In this document: piece after piece, positions 1 to 7,569 of the stretch
Layout of the letters: the number at the start of each line of letters is the position of its first letter
Numbering within the stretch: position 1 is the first letter of the stretch
Assembly (NCBI RefSeq): GCF_000012825.1
Contig: NC_009614.1
Coordinates: forward strand, 1,798,001 to 1,862,000
Direction: 5' to 3'
Length of the DNA stretch: 64,000 bases
Source of the DNA: Phocaeicola vulgatus ATCC 8482
GTDB lineage: Bacteria; Bacteroidota; Bacteroidia; Bacteroidales; Bacteroidaceae
The notes under the pieces: model-generated
What the model was told of the DNA's origin: nothing
Seen by the model: the letters and a program-made list of their open reading frames with translations, nothing else
Database searches by the model: none
Position numbers and translations under genes: made by a program

Positions 1-1277
1 CTGATGGTTTGACTATCTCTTGTAGTGCAAATGCTAAGTATTCTCTTCCGTTTGTTGTACATACACTGGATGTGACTGGTAAGATTATGAAAACTGAAGG
101 CGTTTATGTTCAATTTAGTGAAGAAGCTGCTGAATCAACTATTACATTGGCAGAACAAGCTCATATTGCAACAGCTAAGGTTGAAGATCAGAAGTTGGTA
201 GTAGATCTTGCTGCTTATTTCGATAAGATGTCTGAAGCTGACCGTATTCTTTGGAATGCTGATGCTAGAATGCTTCTTAATAATGCCAATGTTTCGTTTG
301 TTTATACAGATGAATCTACCGGTAAGGAAGAAACTGTCGATGTTGTATCTGGTTTGATTGCTGGGTTTACAAAACTGAAGAAAGATGGTAAGACGGAAGC
401 TACTAATAATGCAGACATCGCAAAATTAGGAATCAACTTTGTTAATAACTATGGTGAAATTATGTTGGGCAATGGTGTGTATACTGCTAAGATTACCGTA
501 GAGATCAATGGTGAAAATGGAACAAAAGAAACTCAGACTATTGTTATTCCGTTCACTATCGCTAACCCGACTACTGCTGAAATCACTAGTCAGTATACAT
601 TCGATCCAGCATTCTATGCAAATGGTGTTTTGACTGTAATTGATGGAACATCAATCGATTTGAGCACTATGATTTCTGTTAAGGACGGTGCTGCTATTGA
701 CTATACAGGCTTGAAGGCTGCTAAGGAATTGACTGTTAGCGGAACAGTCTTGACAATGGGTGCTGACGCTAAGGCTAATACAGCTTATGATGTGAAAGGC
801 TTGAAAGTTACTTACTTGGGTGGTCGTTCATATGATATGCCAGCATTCAAGGTTAAGTTTGTGGATTCTAAGACTTATATTGCTGATATGGCAAAGGCAA
901 GTTTCTCACTTGTTTCAGGTAATGCCGAAGATGCTAACAGCGATAAAGTATTCTATGCAGAAAAAGCTGATTCTAAAGCAGGAATTGTCAACTTCTATAA
1001 GGTAACTAATGCAGGAGGTAAATTTGTTGCTGATGATAAAGTGGTTGTTGTAGGATTTGATGCATTGGTAGATGGTACTGACAAGACATTTGCTTCTGAC
1101 TTGATTAAGGTTGAAGTTTCTGAGAAGAATGATATTGTAGTTACAGCTCAGAAGAGAATCACAGTAGATACAAATGTCGTTGTTCCTGTTAAGTTGACTG
1201 TAACTAATGCAGATGGCACAAATGCAACTGTATACGCTTCATTCACAGTAACAGTAAAAGCATACCCGGTTCAGTAA
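1..1277 (+). CDS. 3' part of a large surface protein, paralogue of the 53666-56239 gene (5' end outside window)
   Basis: The reading frame is open from the first complete codon (position 3), so the gene starts upstream of the window; the TTG at position 9 is internal and not a start. The visible 422 residues are rich in beta-strand-type sequence and Thr/Val/Lys, with no catalytic motif. They align by eye along their length with the C-terminal half of the lipoprotein encoded on the other strand at 53666-56239: shared segments include ITLAEQAH / IILAEQAH, RILWN / RLVWN, LGNG, and IPFTIANPTTAEI / IPFTIAKPTAEEI. That paralogue has a lipoprotein signal and a DUF4988-type N-terminus, so this one is probably also a cell-surface lipoprotein. 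Function unknown. A strong terminator follows at 1327. Confidence 0.8.
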   Translation, partial: DGLTISCSANAKYSLPFVVHTLDVTGKIMKTEGVYVQFSEEAAESTITLAEQAHIATAKVEDQKLVVDLAAYFDKMSEADRILWNADARMLLNNANVSFVYTDESTGKEETVDVVSGLIAGFTKLKKDGKTEATNNADIAKLGINFVNNYGEIMLGNGVYTAKITVEINGENGTKETQTIVIPFTIANPTTAEITSQYTFDPAFYANGVLTVIDGTSIDLSTMISVKDGAAIDYTGLKAAKELTVSGTVLTMGADAKANTAYDVKGLKVTYLGGRSYDMPAFKVKFVDSKTYIADMAKASFSLVSGNAEDANSDKVFYAEKADSKAGIVNFYKVTNAGGKFVADDKVVVVGFDALVDGTDKTFASDLIKVEVSEKNDIVVTAQKRITVDTNVVVPVKLTVTNADGTNATVYASFTVTVKAYPVQ

Positions 1278-1326
1278 TCATTCACCTTGATGATTGATAT
1301 TTGAAAAAGGTGACACTATCTCTTTC

Positions 1327-1380
1327 AAGCGGGGAAAGCATACGTATCCGGCAACGGGCGTTTCTTTCCCCGCTTTTTTT
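1327..1380 (+). terminator. Intrinsic terminator of the first gene
   Basis: Perfect 12-bp stem AAGCGGGGAAAG (1327-1338) with CTTTCCCCGCTT (1364-1375), followed by a run of seven T. The same stem with one base pair changed follows the paralogous gene (53552-53599). Confidence 0.85.
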
Positions 1381-1465
1381 AAAGGAAATGACTCTGAAGA
1401 ATAGTTTGTTTCTTTCCCGCTTAGAGTCTGTTCATTGAATTTGTAATCAATAAATTGTATATACC

Positions 1466-1627
1466 ATGAATAAAATAGAAGAGATAAAGAAAAAAATCAG
1501 GGATTTGAAGTTAAAGCAGAAGATGACAACTGGGCGTTTGGAATGGAACGATATACAGAGAGAAATAGACATTTTGAATAATGAGTTAAAGCAACTAGAA
1601 ACAGACAAACCACAATATGGAAAATAG
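1466..1627 (+). CDS. Small coiled-coil protein, first ORF of the radical SAM cassette
   Basis: A 53-residue ORF, MNKIEEIKKK to TDKPQYGK. It is almost entirely charged helix: Lys/Glu rich with Leu/Ile at heptad-like spacing (IEEI, IRDL, LKLK, IDIL, LKQL), so a short coiled coil is likely. There is no signal peptide or TM segment. Its last 11 bases overlap the start of the next gene (ATG at 1617), which points to translational coupling and to a real gene despite its size. It is not recognised as a known family. Given the overlap it may partner the coiled-coil segment of the following membrane protein; that is inference. Confidence 0.55.
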   Translation: MNKIEEIKKKIRDLKLKQKMTTGRLEWNDIQREIDILNNELKQLETDKPQYGK

Positions 1628-2573
1628 ATTATACTTGTACAACTTAGGTATAAAGACATTTGGCGGCTTTGCAACACTGGGTGGGGTTATACAGGCTTTG
1701 CAACTATTTACGCAGCCTGATCTTGATATTAAATCAATTTTGCTTTCGTTTCCTGCGTGGGTAGTATATGTATTTGTATGCCTGACTATTATTTTTGCTA
1801 TGTTGAGGGAACGGTACAAATCGATGAGTCAAAGGGTGGAAGTATTGAATGTTAAATTGAACGAGCAAGATGCAATGATTCGTTCATTGCAGGAAATGAT
1901 GAAAATTGTGCCATTCAAAGGACGCTTTTTCTTGACCACAGAGTATTTATACAATGAATTGGGGGAATATATACAGAATAACATTGATATTGATTCAATA
2001 GAGATAAAGAATACAATAGAAAAAAGAGGTATGGGAAACAAGAGAGATTCCTTTGTCCGATTAAATATAAGAGGTGTTGTTTCGCATAAAATCAGTACAT
2101 TCCAACTGCTGGTGGCAGGTGATACCATTGTTAACTTTGAAGATATAAACATACAAGCGTTCGAGCGTGTTGGTGGGAAGCAGAAAAAATTATGTGCAAG
2201 AATTGCTGATAACGGACAGGATTCTTTGTTGAAGCAGGTTGTTGTTTCTTATGGCAAAGTAAAAAGTCCCGGTAGTATTGTTGATTTGATGATTGAATGG
2301 TGCTGGCCTAATATGTTGAATGTTACAGATTGCGACTATACTACATTGCCTAATTTTTTGGCTGGTACGGTGAAACATCTGAAAATGTCTTTGGAATGTA
2401 AAGAAGATATAGGTTTTAAATCGGCAAGTATATATAAATATAAAGTCGGTATGGATAAGGCCCAGTTGATTTTGGACGTTGATATGTCCGAAATCACAGA
2501 TACGATATCTTATGAAGAAGATAATCCGTTAATGAATTCTACTTATATATTGTATTACGAAGTTGCCAGATGA
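1617..2573 (+). CDS. Two-TM membrane protein with coiled coil and soluble C-terminal domain, radical SAM cassette
   Basis: 318 residues, unknown family. Two hydrophobic segments lie near the N-terminus (about residues 10-31, glycine-rich, and 41-63, ILLSF to IIFAM). A charged coiled-coil stretch follows (about 66-92, MSQRVEVLNVKLNEQ). The rest is a soluble domain of about 220 residues with alternating strand-like segments and Cys at about 192, 231 and 241; no catalytic motif was recognised. Positive residues after TM2 (LRERYKS) suggest the large domain is cytoplasmic. The start overlaps the upstream 53-aa ORF by 11 bp and the stop overlaps the radical SAM gene start by 4 bp (ATGA), so the genes form a tight operon. 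Possible roles are export, immunity or receptor for the peptide made by the cassette; none can be chosen from sequence. Confidence 0.75.
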   Translation: MENRLYLYNLGIKTFGGFATLGGVIQALQLFTQPDLDIKSILLSFPAWVVYVFVCLTIIFAMLRERYKSMSQRVEVLNVKLNEQDAMIRSLQEMMKIVPFKGRFFLTTEYLYNELGEYIQNNIDIDSIEIKNTIEKRGMGNKRDSFVRLNIRGVVSHKISTFQLLVAGDTIVNFEDINIQAFERVGGKQKKLCARIADNGQDSLLKQVVVSYGKVKSPGSIVDLMIEWCWPNMLNVTDCDYTTLPNFLAGTVKHLKMSLECKEDIGFKSASIYKYKVGMDKAQLILDVDMSEITDTISYEEDNPLMNSTYILYYEVAR

Positions 2574-3640
2574 TTGGAAATCTGAAAAAATATATAGATA
2601 AGGCATCTTTTATGGAACATATAGATGCCAAGCTGCGGCAGAATGAACCTATGATTATAGATTCATTCGTCAGTAATAAATGTAATCTGAAATGTAGGCA
2701 TTGTTATTTTGGAGATGCCCGGCCCATATCAGAGTCGGTTTCTTTGGCAAGATGGAGAAGTTTTCTTGATGAAGCTATTGGAATGGGTATGAAACATTTT
2801 CATTTTTCGGGTAAAGAATCTTTTTTGGATAATAGAATCTTTGATATCCTGAATCTTTTAGCGGAATATAAAGAAGATAGGAGAATATTTTATGGAGTTG
2901 TTTCAAATGGAATGAGTATGGATATTCAGGGGTATGACGAAGTTCTTGCAACCAACATCTCATACCTTGAAATTAGTCTTGAGGGCTCTGGAAAATACAA
3001 TGATTTGATAAGGGGTGAGAATGGATACAATACGGTTTATGAGTTGATTGAAAATGTGGAGCATCGAGATAAAATAAACATTACTTCTACTATTTTTGAT
3101 GATAATGGAGCTGATTTATTATCCATGTTGCTTGCATATTGGAAATTAGGAGTTGATAAATTTAATTTTGCTCCTATCATGTATTATTCACCATTTGAAA
3201 TGAAACCATTGAAAAGTTTGTCGTGTGAATCCTTGCTTGGTTTTGTTTCACTCTGTCTTGATTTTATGAATAATGATAACAGTCCGGATGCTATTGATAT
3301 AAGGATTTGTATGACGAAAGCAATGGCGTATGAACTGTTTCTGAAAGAAAATATATTAACCGGAAAAATAGAGGAATATGTATACAGAGGCAATAAAATG
3401 AAATATCAGAGGGGAAATAAGGTGTTGGAGTTTAGTTATCCTTTACTCAGCATTCCATTCCTTAATGAATTGGTCGTTACTCATGATGGTTACATTATAT
3501 CCTGTGCAGATGATATTCATTATAAGTATCTTGATAAGATCGCTTTACCGAACGTGAATATAGTAAAAAACAGTTTTGCAGAAATATTGCAAGCGAGAAA
3601 CGAATTTATTTTGTGTTATTTAGACAAAGAATTATCTTAA
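2570..3640 (+). CDS. Radical SAM enzyme with degenerate SPASM-like C-terminus, probable peptide maturase
   Basis: 356 residues. The radical SAM [4Fe-4S] motif CxxxCxxC is C38-N-L-K-C42-R-H-C45, followed by Y-F. The usual GGE motif after beta-2 appears as SGKE (80-83). The segment from about 300 on has the shape of a SPASM domain start (THDGYIISC, then PNVNIVKNSFAEIL) but keeps only C312 and C349, so auxiliary Fe-S clusters as in full SPASM enzymes are unlikely or reduced. Such enzymes install crosslinks, epimerisations or other changes in ribosomal peptides. The next ORF, 8 bp downstream, encodes a small repeat-bearing peptide that is the obvious substrate candidate. ATGA overlap with the upstream gene. 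Enzyme class is clear; substrate and chemistry are inferred. Confidence 0.85.
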   Translation: MIGNLKKYIDKASFMEHIDAKLRQNEPMIIDSFVSNKCNLKCRHCYFGDARPISESVSLARWRSFLDEAIGMGMKHFHFSGKESFLDNRIFDILNLLAEYKEDRRIFYGVVSNGMSMDIQGYDEVLATNISYLEISLEGSGKYNDLIRGENGYNTVYELIENVEHRDKINITSTIFDDNGADLLSMLLAYWKLGVDKFNFAPIMYYSPFEMKPLKSLSCESLLGFVSLCLDFMNNDNSPDAIDIRICMTKAMAYELFLKENILTGKIEEYVYRGNKMKYQRGNKVLEFSYPLLSIPFLNELVVTHDGYIISCADDIHYKYLDKIALPNVNIVKNSFAEILQARNEFILCYLDKELS

Positions 3641-3660
3641 TATACTAAATGTTTATAATT

Positions 3661-3909
3661 ATGAAGACACAAGAAATTGTAGATGTTCGGGTGGGTGAAA
3701 GCACTCAGCCGGATTACGGTTATGAATTGAGTGATAGGTGTATAATAACGAAAAGTTCAAATGCTGTCGCTAGCGGAGCAGGAAGCAAAGGCTTGTTTTC
3801 GTATAAAAGTACTAAGCTGAAAAGTGCTGAATGTAAAATCAATCAGAGTTTACGGGATGTTGATAATGGAGCAGGAAGCAAAGGTTTGTTTAGTGTGAAT
3901 GTTGATTAG
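3661..3909 (+). CDS. Small peptide with two GAGSKGLFS repeats, candidate RiPP precursor
   Basis: 82 residues from the ATG at 3661 (MKTQEI). An in-frame ATG at 3649 would add four residues (MFII); I prefer 3661 because the longer form adds an odd hydrophobic tip. The N-terminal half is polar and leader-like (KTQEIVDVRVGESTQPDYGYEL). The C-terminal half carries GAGSKGLFS twice, 31 residues apart, the second near the end of the protein (followed by VNVD). Two Cys lie outside the repeats. There is no signal peptide or TM segment, and it is not a recognised family. A short peptide with duplicated core-like motifs directly behind a radical SAM gene is the typical layout of a modified-peptide cassette. 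Confidence 0.7.
   Translation: MKTQEIVDVRVGESTQPDYGYELSDRCIITKSSNAVASGAGSKGLFSYKSTKLKSAECKINQSLRDVDNGAGSKGLFSVNVD
3775..3801 (+). repeat. First copy of the GAGSKGLFS-coding repeat
   Basis: Encodes GAGSKGLFS. The DNA matches the copy at 3868 except at the third base of the second Gly codon and in the last Ser codon (tcg versus agt), so the peptide is kept exactly while the Ser codon family changed. Confidence 0.9.
3868..3894 (+). repeat. Second copy of the GAGSKGLFS-coding repeat
   Basis: Encodes the identical nonapeptide four residues before the C-terminus. See the copy at 3775. The 66 bp between the two copies code for unrelated residues (YKSTKLKSAECKINQSLRDV), so this is a spaced, not tandem, repeat. 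Confidence 0.9.
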
Positions 3910-4122
3910 TAAGCATGGCTTTGTAGGGAAGTTTGTTTGTTCTTTTTAACTTCTGAACGTGAAGCTAAAATGTTTGACCTCTTTTGCATGTGGCAACAAT
4001 AAATTGACATAAAGCAAGTAATCATTCCTTTTCTTATAAAAGTGTGCTAAAAACACTTATATCTGAAAACATAACAATTATTTTTGTACGTTTTTTAATT
4101 AATGGATTGTTTTTATTCAGGT

Positions 4123-5283
4123 ATGAAGAAGAGTTTGACGGCTTTGGCGTTCGGCACATTGGGATTGGGCATTGCCGAGTTTGTAATGATGGGCATTTTG
4201 CCCGATGTAGCGAAGGATTTGCATATAAGTATTCCGCAAGCAGGACATTTTATTTCGGCTTATGCACTAGGTGTGTGCGTAGGAGCACCGGGGATGGTTT
4301 TGGTGGCTCGTACCCGTCCGCTGAAACATATTCTGTTAGGTTTGATGGTTATTTATATTTGTGGTAATTTGTGTGCTGCCGCTTCAGTGAATTATTGGAT
4401 GATGTTGATGATGCGTTTTATTTCCGGATTGCCTCATGGCGCCTTCTTTGGGGTTGGTTCCATTGTGGCGGAAAGAGTGGCTGATAAAGGAAAAAGTTCG
4501 CAGGCAGTGGCATTGATGGTGTCGGGTATGACGATTGCCAATCTTTTTGGTGTCCCCTTAGGCACATTTATGAGTAATATAATGTCCTGGCGTATTCCTT
4601 TTCTCTTTAATGGAGTATGGGGACTGATTACTTTGTTCTATATTTGGAAATGGGTTCCTTCACTGCCTGCTTTGCCAGATACAGGTTTGAAAGGGCAGTT
4701 CCGTTTTTTGAAGAATCTGGCTCCATGGTTGTTGATAATTACGACCATGTTCGGAAACGGAGGCATCTTTTGTTGGTATAGCTATGTCACTCCTTTGATG
4801 ACGCACGTGGCAGGTTTCAGTGAAAACAGTATGACTTTCATTATGGTGTTGGCAGGTCTTAGCATGACTGTAGGAAACTTGATGGGTGGAAAGTTTTCTG
4901 ATCAGTATGGGGCTGCCCGTGTGGTAAAATATACACAGGTTATTATGGCTTCCGGTTTGCTTGCCATTTTCTTTGCGGCTTCTGTTTCTTGGTTGGCAGT
5001 AATATTGATGTGTATATGTACGGCAGGATTGTTTGCTGTTTCGGCTCCACAACAATTATTGTTACTCCGGAATTCACGCGGAGGAGAAATGATGGGAGCG
5101 GCCTGTGTGCAAGTCGCTTTTAATTTGGGCAATGCCATTGGTGCTTATGCCGGTGGGCTACCCATAGATGCCGGATTGGGTTATCGGTATCCGGCTTTGG
5201 TGGGTGTCTTTATCGTATTGATCGGCTTTGTCGCTGTTTCCCTTTATTCCAAAAGGGAATCGGCTTCTCTTTCCAAGATATAA
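4123..5283 (+). CDS. AraJ-like MFS exporter
   Basis: 386 residues from the ATG at 4123 (MKKSLTALAFGTLGLG); an upstream in-frame ATG at 4102 would add MDCFYSG and is less likely because the Lys-rich start directly precedes TM1. Twelve hydrophobic segments are visible, with the DHA1-type feature GLGIAEFVMMGILPDVA in TM1, a conserved RFISGLPHGAFFGVG segment, and GGKFSDQYGAARV before the second half. The family exports drugs or sugars; E. coli AraJ is the named member and its substrate is uncertain. It has its own space upstream (192 bp after the peptide gene), so it need not belong to the radical SAM cassette, although an export role for the peptide cannot be excluded. Its 3' end overlaps the convergent gene 5244-5663 by 40 bp. 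Confidence 0.85.
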   Translation: MKKSLTALAFGTLGLGIAEFVMMGILPDVAKDLHISIPQAGHFISAYALGVCVGAPGMVLVARTRPLKHILLGLMVIYICGNLCAAASVNYWMMLMMRFISGLPHGAFFGVGSIVAERVADKGKSSQAVALMVSGMTIANLFGVPLGTFMSNIMSWRIPFLFNGVWGLITLFYIWKWVPSLPALPDTGLKGQFRFLKNLAPWLLIITTMFGNGGIFCWYSYVTPLMTHVAGFSENSMTFIMVLAGLSMTVGNLMGGKFSDQYGAARVVKYTQVIMASGLLAIFFAASVSWLAVILMCICTAGLFAVSAPQQLLLLRNSRGGEMMGAACVQVAFNLGNAIGAYAGGLPIDAGLGYRYPALVGVFIVLIGFVAVSLYSKRESASLSKI

Positions 5284-5663
5284 ATTACATCTCCACTCTT
5301 TTTAACCTCTACCCGGCTACCTTCCGGATTCAGGTTGAAAGGTGTGGTCTTGTCTGTTTTGTTATCTACGACCATCAGTACATTATCTTCGGCAAAGCGT
5401 TTTATCTCCACTTTCAGGTTGGCGTCGGGCATGGTTTGGTCCAGTAGCAGACTGTCATTTAGATATACCGCTATACTGTCTCCGGCAAAACTGTTAGTCA
5501 GTTCTATGTTGTAGACTCCTTCATAAGTCTGTACTTTGTCAGCCTTGCGTTGGAAACGGAAGGACATATACAAAAAAATGATAATAACGGCAAAGACTCC
5601 AAAAGCCAGCATACCGTTACCTATCATGAACTGCTTGTTCGTATTTAAACTGTTTTTATCCAT
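5244..5663 (-). CDS. Small single-pass membrane protein, unknown function
   Basis: 139 residues from the ATG whose complement lies at 5661-5663 (MDKNSLNTNKQ); the open frame extends further upstream but the extra part (MLQNILLKNCSFAETYNT) runs into the promoter region and looks non-coding. One TM segment spans about residues 14-36 (IGNGMLAFGVFAVIIIFLYMSF), followed by RFQRK on the presumed cytoplasmic side and a strand-rich soluble domain of about 100 residues (YEGVYNIELTNSFAGDS to VIYILEREADSLLE). Family not recognised. Its 3' end lies inside the convergent MFS gene. It is divergent from the rimP operon, sharing about 140 bp of intergenic DNA. Confidence 0.7.
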   Translation of the reverse strand: MDKNSLNTNKQFMIGNGMLAFGVFAVIIIFLYMSFRFQRKADKVQTYEGVYNIELTNSFAGDSIAVYLNDSLLLDQTMPDANLKVEIKRFAEDNVLMVVDNKTDKTTPFNLNPEGSRVEVKKSGDVIYILEREADSLLE

Positions 5664-5707
5664 AGTGTTATAAGTTTCTGCAAAACTACAATTTTTTAAT
5701 AGAATAT

Positions 5708-5739
5708 TTTGTAGCACTGGTAGATAATTTGTATCTTTG
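5708..5739 (+). promoter_or_regulatory. Promoter of the rimP-nusA-infB operon
   Basis: TTTG at 5708-5711 and TATCTTTG at 5732-5739, 20 bp apart, match both elements of the Bacteroidetes sigma-ABfr promoter (-33 TTTG, -7 TAnnTTTG). Predicted transcription start is near 5746-5748. Confidence 0.75.
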
Positions 5740-5760
5740 CACCGAAATGGATGAATGGTG

Positions 5761-5783
5761 GGGCTTGATTAAGCCCTTTTTTT
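5761..5783 (+). terminator. Terminator-like hairpin in the rimP leader (possible attenuator)
   Basis: GGGCTT (5761-5766), loop GATT, AAGCCC (5771-5776), then seven T. It lies after the promoter and before the rimP start at 5802, and the T run is only on the + side, so it would act on the operon's own transcript. Confidence 0.6.
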
Positions 5784-5801
5784 GTTCTTAATAGTGAATA
5801 A

Positions 5802-6269
5802 ATGATAGATAAAAATGTAGTAACCCGGATTGTTGACGAGTGGCTGGAAGGTAAAGATTACTTTTTGGTAGATGTCACGGTGAGCCCGGATGACAAAATT
5901 GTGGTAGAAATTGACCATGCCGAGGGAGTATGGATTGACGATTGTGTAGAACTTAGCCGCTATATTGAGTCTAAACTGGACCGTGAAGAAGAGGATTATG
6001 AACTGGAAGTGGGTTCGGCCGGTATAGGACAACCTTTCAAGGTATTGCAACAGTACTTGATACACATTGGTAAGGAGGTGGAAATCCTGACTAAAGAGGG
6101 AAAGAAGCTGGAAGGTGTATTGAAGGATGCAAATGAAGAGAACTTTACCGTAACCATTGAAAAGAAAGTGAAACCGGAAGGAGCCAAACGCCCCAAACTG
6201 GTAGAGGAGGATATTACTTTTGCATATGATGAGATAAAATACACTAAATACTTAATTAGTTTTAAATAA
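5802..6269 (+). CDS. rimP: Ribosome maturation factor RimP
   Basis: 155 residues. RimP helps assemble the 30S ribosomal subunit. The N-terminal domain has the family pattern LVDVTVSPDDKIVVEIDHAEGVWIDDCVELSRYIES, with the conserved EVGSAGIGQPFK segment (family form EVSSPGLxRPL) where it meets the SH3-like C-terminal domain (KEVEILTKEGKKLEGVLK). Length is normal for the family. It is the first gene of the classical rimP-nusA-infB operon: nusA starts 2 bp after its stop. The start at 5802 follows the promoter at 5708-5739 and the leader hairpin, leaving a leader of about 55 nt. The E. coli operon is controlled in its leader, and the hairpin here suggests a comparable point of control. Confidence 0.95.
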   Translation: MIDKNVVTRIVDEWLEGKDYFLVDVTVSPDDKIVVEIDHAEGVWIDDCVELSRYIESKLDREEEDYELEVGSAGIGQPFKVLQQYLIHIGKEVEILTKEGKKLEGVLKDANEENFTVTIEKKVKPEGAKRPKLVEEDITFAYDEIKYTKYLISFK

Positions 6270-6271
6270 TT

Positions 6272-7528
6272 ATGGCCAAAAAAGAAGAAACAATCAGCTT
6301 GATTGATACATTTTCGGAATTTAAGGAATTAAAGAATATTGATAGAACAACTATGGTGAGTGTACTCGAAGAGTCTTTCCGTAGTGTGATCGCGAAAATG
6401 TTTGGCACTGATGAAAATTACGACGTTATTGTGAACCCTGACAAGGGAGATTTTGAAATATGGCGTAACCGTGAAGTTGTAGCAGATGAGGATTTGACGA
6501 ATCCCAATATGCAGATCTCATTGACCGAGGCACAGAAAATTGATGCGTCTTATGAGGTGGGTGAGGAAGTGACCGATGAAGTAATCTTTGCCAAGTTTGG
6601 CCGCCGTGCCATTCTGAACTTGCGTCAGACACTGGCATCGAAGATTTTAGAACTGGAGAAAGATAGCTTGTATAATAAATATATTGATAGGGTGGGTACT
6701 GTAATCAGTGCGGAAGTCTATCAGATATGGAAGAAAGAAATGTTGTTGCTGGATGATGAAGGCAACGAACTGCTTTTGCCCAAGACTGAACAGATTCCGA
6801 GTGACTTCTACCGTAAAGGCGAAACTGCCCGTGCCGTAGTGGCCCGTGTAGATAATAAAAATAATAATCCGAAGATTATTCTGAGCCGTACTTCACCTGT
6901 GTTCTTGCAACGCCTGTTTGAAATGGAAGTACCCGAAATCAATGATGGGTTGATCACTATCAAGAAGATTGCGCGCATTCCCGGAGAACGTGCTAAGATA
7001 GCAGTTGAGTCGTATGACGACCGTATAGACCCGGTAGGTGCCTGCGTAGGTGTAAAAGGATCACGTATCCACGGTATTGTGCGTGAGTTGCGTAATGAAA
7101 ATATCGACGTGATCAACTATACTTCTAACATTCAGTTGTTCATTCAGCGTGCGTTGAGTCCGGCTAAGATTTCTTCTATTGTGTTGCACGAAGAGGAGAA
7201 AAAAGCAGAAGTATATCTGAAACCGGAAGAAGTGTCTTTGGCAATCGGTAAGGGGGGAATGAATATCAAACTCGCCAGTATGCTTACCGAATATACGATT
7301 GATGTGTACCGCGAATTGGATGAGAGCGCGATGGATGAGGATATCTACCTTGATGAATTCAAGGATGAAATTGATGAGTGGGTTATCACAGCCATCAAGA
7401 ATATTGGATTGGATACAGCCAAGGCTGTATTGAATGCTCCGCGCGAGATGTTGATAGAAAAAGCGGACCTGGAAGAAAACACGGTTGATGACGTGTTGAG
7501 AGTTTTAAGAGCTGAATTTGAAGAGTAA
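6272..7528 (+). CDS. nusA: Transcription elongation/termination factor NusA
   Basis: 418 residues. NusA binds RNA polymerase and nascent RNA, affecting pausing, termination and antitermination. Domain order: N-terminal polymerase-binding domain (about 1-125), S1 domain (about 130-200, VGTVISAEVYQIW), and two KH domains with the RNA-contact loops GVKGSRIHGI (about 255) and IGKGGMNIKL (about 325). The C-terminus (345-418) is acidic and has a single helix-hairpin region (AITAIKNIGLDTAKAVLNAP); the two acidic repeats of E. coli NusA are absent, as is usual in Bacteroidetes. It starts 2 bp after rimP and is followed 41 bp later by infB. Confidence 0.97.
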   Translation: MAKKEETISLIDTFSEFKELKNIDRTTMVSVLEESFRSVIAKMFGTDENYDVIVNPDKGDFEIWRNREVVADEDLTNPNMQISLTEAQKIDASYEVGEEVTDEVIFAKFGRRAILNLRQTLASKILELEKDSLYNKYIDRVGTVISAEVYQIWKKEMLLLDDEGNELLLPKTEQIPSDFYRKGETARAVVARVDNKNNNPKIILSRTSPVFLQRLFEMEVPEINDGLITIKKIARIPGERAKIAVESYDDRIDPVGACVGVKGSRIHGIVRELRNENIDVINYTSNIQLFIQRALSPAKISSIVLHEEEKKAEVYLKPEEVSLAIGKGGMNIKLASMLTEYTIDVYRELDESAMDEDIYLDEFKDEIDEWVITAIKNIGLDTAKAVLNAPREMLIEKADLEENTVDDVLRVLRAEFEE

Positions 7529-7569
7529 CTCTTCAGTCCCGGCTCGTAGTTAATAATTAAAAAACGAGT

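Noticed and set aside
3649-3660. Earlier ATG for the repeat peptide (MFII)
   Set aside because: Possible, but it adds a hydrophobic tip and lies closer to the preceding stop; the ATG at 3661 gives a more leader-like start. Not decided by sequence.
3910-4101. The MFS exporter as part of the radical SAM cassette
   Set aside because: A 192-bp gap and AraJ-like general family argue for a separate gene, although no terminator was identified after the peptide gene.
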